A stretch of 26,598 bases of DNA from CAYUEN01 sp964443745. Lineage in GTDB: Bacteria; Campylobacterota; Campylobacteria; Campylobacterales; QNZT01. This document shows, one piece after another, positions 21,577 to 26,598 of the stretch; the stretch's first letter is position 1, and each line of letters starts with the position of its first letter. The position numbers were made by a program, and so were the translations under genes. Location of the stretch: positions 1 through 26,598 of the forward strand of contig CAYUEN010000027.1 of assembly GCA_964443745.1 (NCBI GenBank), written 5' to 3'. The notes under the pieces are model-generated. The model was not told the DNA's origin. It worked only from the letters and a program-made list of their open reading frames with translations, and searched no databases.

Positions 21577-21593
21577 AAAGGTGCCGTCGTGTG
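21563..21593 (+). terminator. terminator after the ABC-F gene
   Basis: CACAGACGGC (21563-21572) pairs with GCCGTC-G-TGTG (21583-21593) with one bulged base, followed by TCGATTTTATTTC. It overlaps the end of the coding region. Confidence 0.6.
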
Positions 21594-21599
21594 TCGATT

Positions 21600-23351
21600 T
21601 TATTTCTCTTCGAGCCGGAGATTGTCGATAATGTAGTTGCCTCCCGTGGTGAGAAAAGAGCGTACCGTCAAAATCCTGTTTTCCGGTTCCAACTGTTTTA
21701 GATACTCCTCCAGGTCAAGATCCACTTTCTGCCACTTGTTTTTGAAAACGAGATCTTTCGTGATGGGAAAGACCAGTTCGATCCAGTCGTCGCTGTATTT
21801 TGTCCAAGTCGGTTTGAAGTGTTTGTTGCCATACCATGTGCTGAAAAAAATCAACCGTTCACCATGCAGAGTCATTACCCTCACGCCGAAGTTGTAGCAA
21901 GCGGCGCTTCCCCAGGAATGATAGGGGTGTATGTCGGCTTTCAACACTTTTTGGACCGCATTGTCCCAGTAGTCGCCGTTTGGACGTCGCAATTCGTAGA
22001 GGGTGTCGTTTACCCAATTTCCGTTGACTCTATGCCAATGGTGGGGTATATAAATGACGTGATTACCATAAAGTGTACGATTGGCGACGCGTTTACTCCC
22101 CTCCAGCGTGACCCAACCATCGGTCGTACCGTCTTCTCCATCCTCCAGAACCATCGGATCGAGTTTGCGGGGCGATACTTTCAGGGGCAGGGTCGCTTTG
22201 GAGAGGTTGCTGTCACTGAAAAAGGCGCGTATTTCATACTCTCCGGCGGCGATACCGCTGAGTGTGACACTGCCTGCTTTCTCTCCGTCGGTTCGTTTCC
22301 AGATCACGACATTATCGAAATCGTCGTTCGAATCTTTGGGAAAAATCCCGATCCAATCTTGTGAATTGCCGAGCATGTTCGTATACTCCACCGTGATCTT
22401 TTCACCTGCAAGATACTCCTCTTTCTTTGTTTTGAGTGTGGGGTGGAGTGTTTTGGGCGTTACGGAAAAGGCTTGTTGTGCCAGCAGTCTGTAACTGTTG
22501 TTCAAAAAGACCCGAACTTCGTATTCGCCTTCGGGTACCGGATCCAGATCGTAGGTACCATCGACGACATGACCGTCGAATTTCCATGTCAGGACGTTGT
22601 CCCAGACATTTTCGCTTCCTTTTGGAAAGATACCGACCCAATCCCCCGGATTTCCCGGCATTCCTGACAGGGTGACGGTGATCGGTTCTCCCACTTCGAA
22701 TTGTTGTTTGGATGTCGTCACATCGACATGATAAGCCGCTTTTTCTACGCGAAATTCCGCTTTGGCCAGCAGATGATAGCTGTTGTTCAAAAAGACCCGA
22801 ACTTCGTATTCGCCTTCGGGTACCGGATCCAGATCGTAGGTACCATCGACGACATGACCGTCGAATTTCCATGTCAGGACGTTGTCCCAGACATTTTCGC
22901 TTCCTTTTGGAAAGATACCGACCCAATCCCCCGGATTTCCTGGCATTCCTGATAGGGTGACGGTGATCGGTTCCAATTCCTGATAGGTCGATTTCGAAGT
23001 CGTTACGTTCACATGGTAATCGGGTTCTGTGACTTTGAAAGGTACGACCGCCAAACGTTGATAACTGTTGTCCAGAAAAACACGTAATTCGTAGTCGCCC
23101 GGTTCGGGAACACCGTAAATGATAAAAGTGCCGTCTTTGAGCGTACCATCATGAATACCGTCGACGATATTCGCCCAGTCATCTTCGCTTTCCGCAGGAA
23201 AGATTCCAAGCCAGTCACCTTCGTTACCAGGCATATCGGAGAGAGTGATGGAAATCTCTTCACCCGGTAGGTAGGCCGTTTTGTCCAGTGTGGCGGTCAC
23301 AGCGAAAAGGGGGAGTGAAAAGAGGAAAACCAGCGTCAAAAATCGTCTCAT
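21600..23351 (-). CDS. exported protein with four Ig-like repeats and a C-terminal beta domain
   Basis: A 583-residue precursor with signal peptide (about 1-20). Four repeats of about 95 residues (about 20-111, 112-206, 207-301, 302-395) share the pattern GMPGNPGDWVGIFPKGSEN...YEVRVFLNNSY. The DW(I/V)GIFP core resembles the Ig/SKICH-like modules found at the N-terminus of secreted phosphoesterases. The C-terminal about 190 residues (VLEDGEDGTTDGWVTLEGSKRVAN...NYIIDNLRLEEK) look like a jelly-roll, carbohydrate-binding-type domain with many Trp/Tyr. Repeats 2 and 3 are nearly identical in DNA. The start overlaps the lipoprotein stop by 4 bp. Probably a surface or secreted binding protein; no catalytic motif is seen. 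Confidence 0.8.
   Translation of the reverse strand: MRRFLTLVFLFSLPLFAVTATLDKTAYLPGEEISITLSDMPGNEGDWLGIFPAESEDDWANIVDGIHDGTLKDGTFIIYGVPEPGDYELRVFLDNSYQRLAVVPFKVTEPDYHVNVTTSKSTYQELEPITVTLSGMPGNPGDWVGIFPKGSENVWDNVLTWKFDGHVVDGTYDLDPVPEGEYEVRVFLNNSYHLLAKAEFRVEKAAYHVDVTTSKQQFEVGEPITVTLSGMPGNPGDWVGIFPKGSENVWDNVLTWKFDGHVVDGTYDLDPVPEGEYEVRVFLNNSYRLLAQQAFSVTPKTLHPTLKTKKEEYLAGEKITVEYTNMLGNSQDWIGIFPKDSNDDFDNVVIWKRTDGEKAGSVTLSGIAAGEYEIRAFFSDSNLSKATLPLKVSPRKLDPMVLEDGEDGTTDGWVTLEGSKRVANRTLYGNHVIYIPHHWHRVNGNWVNDTLYELRRPNGDYWDNAVQKVLKADIHPYHSWGSAACYNFGVRVMTLHGERLIFFSTWYGNKHFKPTWTKYSDDWIELVFPITKDLVFKNKWQKVDLDLEEYLKQLEPENRILTVRSFLTTGGNYIIDNLRLEEK
22495..22972 (-). repeat. recent direct duplication inside the Ig-repeat gene
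   Basis: 22495-22687 and 22780-22972 are the same 193 bp, offset by 285 bp (95 codons). I see only two differences, both synonymous (CCG/CCA and CTG/CTA on the coding strand). Confidence 0.9.
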
Positions 23352-23821
23352 AACTCACCTCCCATCGGGAAGTCGGCCCCTGGATCCATAAATTCCAGCA
23401 GACTCTGCTCCTTGCGTTCGACCTCTTTCCCCTCCTGATAGCGGACGATCGTTACATAGGTATGGTTGTGTAGCGTGAGAGAGAGGCCGCTGTGGGGACA
23501 AGTGAGCGTAAGATGTGTCAACTCTTGTCCGAAGCGTCTTTTTGTAACGACGCTGCAGCCTGTATCGGGCGTATGGGTATGGGATGTGGGAACAGCGCGT
23601 CTTTTGTAACTCGTCAGATTCTCCTCCCGCTCGATCGAGGAAGGAAGCGAAAGGGCTCTGGAGTAGTGGTATTTAGCGAGATCGACGAAATTTTCCTGGG
23701 TAACGGCGTTTTGTGTTTCGGGAAGGCGTTCTTGGGACGCGCCTCCTCTATCCTGGCCGCATCCGAAAATCATCAGCGTCGAAAGAAGCGCGAAAGCGTA
23801 TAGATATCTTCTGTAGTTCAC
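23348..23821 (-). CDS. lipoprotein of unknown function
   Basis: A 157-residue precursor with a GTG start (AAGGAAA 6 nt upstream) and lipobox MIFGC (Cys21). The mature part has an Asn/Gln/Glu-rich linker, then a beta-rich segment with Cys89 and Cys108 (TGCSVVTKRR, LTCPHSGLSLTLHNHTYVTIVRYQ) that could form one disulfide. The Ig-repeat gene overlaps its stop by 4 bp, so the two products likely act together at the cell surface. A strong inverted repeat covers its ribosome site. No family recognised. Confidence 0.75.
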   Translation of the reverse strand: MNYRRYLYAFALLSTLMIFGCGQDRGGASQERLPETQNAVTQENFVDLAKYHYSRALSLPSSIEREENLTSYKRRAVPTSHTHTPDTGCSVVTKRRFGQELTHLTLTCPHSGLSLTLHNHTYVTIVRYQEGKEVERKEQSLLEFMDPGADFPMGGEL

Positions 23822-23824
23822 GAT

Positions 23825-23873
23825 GTTTCCTTCGGATATATTTATCTCGAATATCGGCGTTACCGAAGGAAAC
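23825..23873 (-). promoter_or_regulatory. stem-loop that includes the ribosome-binding site of the lipoprotein gene
   Basis: GTTTCCTTCGG and its exact reverse complement (23825-23835 and 23863-23873) flank 27 bp with a further ATATT/AATAT dyad. In the minus-strand transcript the 3' arm CCGAAGGAAAC contains the Shine-Dalgarno, 6 nt before the GTG, so the fold would hide it if transcription starts upstream. A DNA operator is the alternative. Confidence 0.5.
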
Positions 23874-23886
23874 TAAAGGGGTAAAT

Positions 23887-24405
23887 CTACTTTTTCATAT
23901 CCTGGACGAACGTTTCGGTGGAAGTGAGGCCCAGATAGCTCTCTTTGAGCGTGCCGTTCTTGTCGAACATCATCATGAAAGGAATCTGCCCACCCCAATT
24001 GGTATTGCTTCGAATGAAGTTGATCATCGGCCAAGCCTCATTGAGATTGACGACAGGGTAGTTGATCTTTTTCTCTTTGATAAAATCGACGAGATCCTTG
24101 TCCTCCATCGGCATCTGCACCTGGATACCCAGAATCTGAAACTCTTTTTCATATTTTTTCTGCATCTCCACAAGATGTGGAATCTCCATGATACAAGGGG
24201 GACATCCCGGTCCGAAAAAATCGAGCAATACCGTTTTGTCTTTGAACTCGTCGAAAATAAATCCCTGCTTTGTAATATGAATATGGATCTTTTTACCGTC
24301 GACCGTTTTCAACTCCATGGTGTCTTGCTGTTTGACCGGTGAGTCGGCATTCAGATAAGCGACAACTATTGCAATAAAAAGTAGTAAAAATCCAAGTTTT
24401 TTCAT
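23887..24405 (-). CDS. TlpA/ResA-type thioredoxin-like protein
   Basis: A 172-residue exported protein anchored or cleaved after an N-terminal hydrophobic segment (about 4-19). The thioredoxin fold carries FFGPGCPPCIMEIPHL with redox Cys68 and Cys71 and the cis-Pro loop GGQIPFMMMFD. CPPC with an upstream Gly-Pro is common in Campylobacterota TlpA-like proteins. It would reduce or exchange disulfides in the periplasm, for instance in cytochrome c or other Cys-containing envelope proteins. The Cys-containing lipoprotein downstream (65 bp, same strand) is a possible substrate. Confidence 0.87.
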   Translation of the reverse strand: MKKLGFLLLFIAIVVAYLNADSPVKQQDTMELKTVDGKKIHIHITKQGFIFDEFKDKTVLLDFFGPGCPPCIMEIPHLVEMQKKYEKEFQILGIQVQMPMEDKDLVDFIKEKKINYPVVNLNEAWPMINFIRSNTNWGGQIPFMMMFDKNGTLKESYLGLTSTETFVQDMKK

Positions 24406-24477
24406 TTTTTATCCTTTTTGTAGATGATCTGAAAGTGTAGTATCTTATCTATTAAATGTGTATTAATCGTGGATGGC

Positions 24478-24483
24478 TATAAT
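24478..24483 (+). promoter_or_regulatory. -10 box of moaC
   Basis: TATAAT preceded by GGC, 26 nt upstream of the GTG start at 24510. Confidence 0.55.
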
Positions 24484-24509
24484 AAGATAAAAGATTACAA
24501 GGATGTATC

Positions 24510-24986
24510 GTGAAGCTTACGCATCTTGATGAAAACGACAGACCGAAAATGGTCGACGTCTCCGAAAAATCGGAGACCGTCAGAATAGCGACCGCCAGTG
24601 GTCAGATCAAAATGAGCCCCGAAGCGTACGAAATGATCGTGACGAATCAGACCAAAAAAGGGCCTGTGCTACAAACGGCGGTGATCGCGGCGATCATGGG
24701 GGCCAAACGGACTCCGGAACTGATTCCGATGTGCCATCCCCTGATGCTTACCTCCATCAACTGCGATGTAACGCAGCTATCCGATCTGCCCGGTTTCAGA
24801 TTGGAAGTGACGGCGAAACTGACGGGAAAGACCGGTGTGGAGATGGAGGCGCTCACTGGTGTGAGCGTGGGATTGTTGACGATCTACGATATGGCCAAGG
24901 CGATCGACAAATCGATGCTCATCAGCGATATCAGGCTCGAAAAAAAGAGCGGAGGAAAAAGCGGTGATTACGTTTACGAAGGATGA
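24510..24986 (+). CDS. moaC: cyclic pyranopterin monophosphate synthase MoaC
   Basis: A 158-residue enzyme of molybdenum cofactor synthesis that, after MoaA, makes cyclic pyranopterin monophosphate. Family motifs: MVDVSEK, VLQTAVIAAIMGAKRTPELIPMCHPLML and KTGVEMEALTGVSVGLLTIYDMAKAIDK with the active-site Lys/Glu/Asp residues. The start is GTG with AAGGAT 5 nt upstream. The DUF493 gene overlaps its end by 23 bp. It lies 11 kb from the molybdate transport locus in the same window; a functional link exists through Mo, though no ModE box is seen here. Confidence 0.97.
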   Translation: MKLTHLDENDRPKMVDVSEKSETVRIATASGQIKMSPEAYEMIVTNQTKKGPVLQTAVIAAIMGAKRTPELIPMCHPLMLTSINCDVTQLSDLPGFRLEVTAKLTGKTGVEMEALTGVSVGLLTIYDMAKAIDKSMLISDIRLEKKSGGKSGDYVYEG

Positions 24987-25230
24987 CAAGCCCGAAATCA
25001 CCTATCCATGCGAGTGGGAGTACAAAGTGATCGTGGATGCCGAATACGATATTTCCGAGCTTGTGCGTGAGCTACTCGGAGAGCGGGAGCATCGTGTCGA
25101 AAAATCGAACGTGAGCAGAGGGGGTAAATACAGAAGCTACTCTATCAGACTTCTCGTACACAACGAAGAGGAGCGTAGATTTCTTTTCGATGCGTTCAAA
25201 AAAGGAGAACGCGTTCGGATGGTTTTGTAA
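24964..25230 (+). CDS. DUF493 (YbeD-like, HP0495 type) domain protein
   Basis: An 88-residue single-domain alpha/beta protein of the DUF493 family. ITYPCEWEYKVIVDAEYDISELVRELL matches the N-terminus of the Helicobacter protein HP0495 (YPCLWDYRVI), and the C-terminal YSIRLLVHNEEERRFLFDAFKKGERVRMVL continues the ACT-like fold. The start is GTG with GGAGG upstream, inside the end of moaC, implying translational coupling. The function of the family is not established; a small regulatory or ligand-binding role is usually assumed. Confidence 0.88.
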   Translation: MITFTKDDKPEITYPCEWEYKVIVDAEYDISELVRELLGEREHRVEKSNVSRGGKYRSYSIRLLVHNEEERRFLFDAFKKGERVRMVL

Positions 25231-25243
25231 AGATCGCCATCCG
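25216..25243. terminator. hairpin between the convergent DUF493 and outer-membrane genes
   Basis: CGGATGG (25216-25222) pairs with CCATCCG (25237-25243) over a 14-nt loop that includes the DUF493 stop; the other gene's stop is 3 nt further. Confidence 0.5.
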
Positions 25244-25245
25244 GT

Positions 25246-26193
25246 TCACTTTCCAAACGTCACACCGAAATCGAAGGTGATCGCCCTTTCGAGTTTGAAG
25301 TGGTCTTCCCTCTGCCTGTAGAGTTGGGGAACGATTTCGTAAAAAAGCCAATTGTTGATTTTGTGGTGGTATTTGAGGGCGAGTGTGTAGGTATCGGAAC
25401 AGAGATTCCACTTCTCGTCGTCTTTAGTGAGCAATGAAAACCAATACTCCAGCCTGTTGCGATCGTCGAGTTCGTGGTAGAGTTTGAGGATGTGTTCCGT
25501 CGTCGTCTCCTTTTCCTCCTCTTTCCAGAGGATGCGGTTATCCTGCTCCAGCGTGAAAATCTCTCCCATCGGCCTGACGAAGTCGATTCCTCCCGTCGCG
25601 ATAAATCCCTCCTGTCGGATATAGCGGTAGAGGTTGGCGCTCAAAACGGTACGAACGAAAGGCGTTTTGAGGTATTTTTGCATGCCCACTTTCGCGTAGG
25701 CGTCCAATTTGGCCAGATTCAAACGCATACCGAGTTTACTGTAGAGAGAAAAATCCTCCTTTTTGATGAAATAGTATTTCAGACCGACATTGACATGTTC
25801 GTCGGTAATACCCCGCTCGTAGGAGGGGTCGATCGTCTGGTTTTTGAGCCGTGTATCGGTCTGTTTCGAAAAGACGAGCTCGAGTCGTTTGCTCGTACGC
25901 GGAAGCAAGATGTTTCCTCTTAGATAGAGGTTGGGTTTGAGTCGGTGTTCTTTGTATTGAAACGAAAAGATCGTCTCGAGCCGGTTTCGGTAGAGGATTC
26001 GGTCCACTTTGTAGGTGTCGACCGTCTTCGTATCGGAGAGAAACGCATCGATCCTACGGATGAGACGGTGATACTTTTCGGTCAGCAGCCGATGGTAGTG
26101 ATCGAAAAAAGAGTCGTTTTTTTGCGGAGCGGTTCGTGCATGAAGAGAAACACTCAGACAAAGTACAACAACCGCCAGGAAAAATCTATACAT
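25246..26193 (-). CDS. probable outer-membrane beta-barrel protein of unknown function
   Basis: A 315-residue precursor with signal peptide (about 1-19). Residues 20-55 are helical (HHYHRLLTEKYHRLIRRIDAFLSD-type). From about 70 onward there are short alternating strands with Arg/Tyr/Leu pattern (LKPNLYLRGNILLPRTSKRLELVFSK, VGLKYYFIKKEDFSLYSKLGMRLNL, LSANLYRYIRQEGF) and the end FDFGVTFGK. This resembles a barrel with a helical periplasmic N-terminus. No named family recognised. Confidence 0.7.
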   Translation of the reverse strand: MYRFFLAVVVLCLSVSLHARTAPQKNDSFFDHYHRLLTEKYHRLIRRIDAFLSDTKTVDTYKVDRILYRNRLETIFSFQYKEHRLKPNLYLRGNILLPRTSKRLELVFSKQTDTRLKNQTIDPSYERGITDEHVNVGLKYYFIKKEDFSLYSKLGMRLNLAKLDAYAKVGMQKYLKTPFVRTVLSANLYRYIRQEGFIATGGIDFVRPMGEIFTLEQDNRILWKEEEKETTTEHILKLYHELDDRNRLEYWFSLLTKDDEKWNLCSDTYTLALKYHHKINNWLFYEIVPQLYRQREDHFKLERAITFDFGVTFGK

Positions 26194-26255
26194 AAACGCT
26201 CCCTTTTACATACCATGCCATGATACTCTATTTTCTCCCAAAAACGGAATTTCGC

Positions 26256-26284
26256 TTTACAAGTAAGAGAATTTTCGCTATAAT
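26256..26284 (+). promoter_or_regulatory. tRNA-Cys promoter
   Basis: TTTACA (26256-26261), 17 nt, TATAAT (26279-26284), 42 nt upstream of the mature tRNA. Confidence 0.65.
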
Positions 26285-26326
26285 TTCGCTTCCTACGAAA
26301 ATGGGTAACACTCCGCACGAGAGCAA

Positions 26327-26401
26327 GGCGACATAGCCAAGTGGCTAAGGCACGGGCCTGCAAAGCCCTGATCCCCGGTTCGAATCCGGGCGCCGCCTCC
26401 A
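26327..26401 (+). tRNA. tRNA-Cys(GCA) with mismatched acceptor stem
   Basis: The 75-nt cloverleaf has D stem GCC/GGC, a D loop with GG, anticodon loop CTGCAAA (GCA with U33), T arm CCCGG/CCGGG with the canonical TTCGAAT loop, U73 and encoded CCA. The acceptor stem GGCGACA/CGCCGCC has A.C mismatches at 5:68 and 7:66; a fully paired 3' strand would be TGTCGCC. It is probably functional but odd, and may carry a replaced 3' end. Confidence 0.92.
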
Positions 26402-26465
26402 GTCTCCGGCGCGACAGCTCCGAATAGCATCGGACCAGTCCGCCGTCCGGCGATCGAATGCACCT

Positions 26466-26598
26466 CTATGCGGGATTCTCGGTCATGGGCGTCGGCGGAG
26501 ATGATGCGGACACGTCGAGCTTTCGCCCGTCCGGATCAAAGATCGGATAGTTTGCCAGGCCCAATCGTTGCAAGAAAAGTTGTACCGAGACGCCGAGT
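26466..26598 (-). CDS. 3' end of a minus-strand gene, product unknown (partial)
   Basis: Reading the minus strand inward from the right edge gives 43 codons ending in TAG at 26468-26466: LGVSVQLFLQRLGLANYP, then IFDPDGRKLDVSASSPPTP and a short tail. The codons are more GC-rich than in neighbouring genes. The gene continues outside the window, so no function can be assigned. 26402-26465 between tRNA-Cys and this stop shows only a short GC-rich dyad. The plus-strand reading of the same stretch is open but Arg-rich and looks like a shadow. Confidence 0.4.
   Translation of the reverse strand, partial: LGVSVQLFLQRLGLANYPIFDPDGRKLDVSASSPPTPMTENPA

Noticed and set aside
26303..26313. TAACACTCCGC in the tRNA-Cys leader, identical to part of the response-regulator repeats
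   Set aside because: Only one half-site is present, it lies downstream of the -10, and there is no 11-bp partner, so it is probably chance.
26402..26598. Plus-strand open frame after tRNA-Cys
   Set aside because: Arg/Ser-rich, no start with ribosome site, and better explained as the shadow of the minus-strand partial gene.

Overview
The window looks like chromosomal DNA from a member of the Campylobacterota (Epsilonproteobacteria), probably a free-living or vent-type sulfur or nitrate respirer. This is inferred from the DnaG, DUF493 and MoaC protein types, the modA-mop-modB-modC order also known from Campylobacter, OmpR-type signalling, small periplasmic and outer-membrane proteins, and promoters that rely on a strong TATAAT -10 with weak -35 boxes. 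Species is not determinable here.

Layout: 1-278 holds at least three perfect 112-bp tandem units, each with a 77-nt tRNA-Cys-like gene; the array runs off the left edge. 346-2867 is a two-gene O-acetylation unit (MBOAT plus SGNH partner), visibly AT-richer than what follows. 2974-8041 has a Pro/Ala lipoprotein, dnaG, an O6-alkylguanine transferase, a dicarboxylate/amino-acid symporter, a PP-loop ATPase, a 57-residue membrane protein and tRNA-Ala(GGC). 8055-13154 is a molybdate locus, all on the minus strand: modE, then porin-modA-mop-modB-modC, with two good ModE boxes in front of the porin. 13213-17657 has a TPR protein and a two-component cluster (response regulator, histidine kinase, Pro/Thr-rich periplasmic protein, small beta-barrel) with a divergent Gly/Ala 11-residue-repeat protein. 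17730-21576 has a DUF4870 protein, an acidic protein, a twin-rhodanese lipoprotein, arsC and a YbiT-type ABC-F gene. 21600-26193 has a four-repeat Ig-like secreted protein, a lipoprotein, a TlpA-type thioredoxin, moaC, a DUF493 gene and an outer-membrane protein. 26327-26401 is tRNA-Cys(GCA), followed by the 3' end of a minus-strand gene.

How parts work together: the mod genes import molybdate under ModE control, and moaC serves molybdenum cofactor synthesis. The two-component cluster appears to control itself locally: the same GTAAC half-site, repeated every 11 bp and ending exactly 10 nt before a -10 box, lies in front of both the Gly/Ala-repeat gene and the Pro/Thr-rich/beta-barrel pair.

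Most unusual features: (1) the tRNA-Cys-like array, which keeps the features read by cysteinyl-tRNA synthetase (GCA, U73, paired acceptor stem, encoded CCA) but lacks U33, G18G19 and C56; (2) the autonomous two-component regulon with 11-residue repeat and Pro-rich envelope proteins; (3) the ordinary-looking tRNA-Cys at the right end, which has two A.C mismatches in its acceptor stem. A 100-N gap at 14703-14802 interrupts a 12-bp repeat and very probably shifts the reading frame of the Pro/Thr-rich gene.
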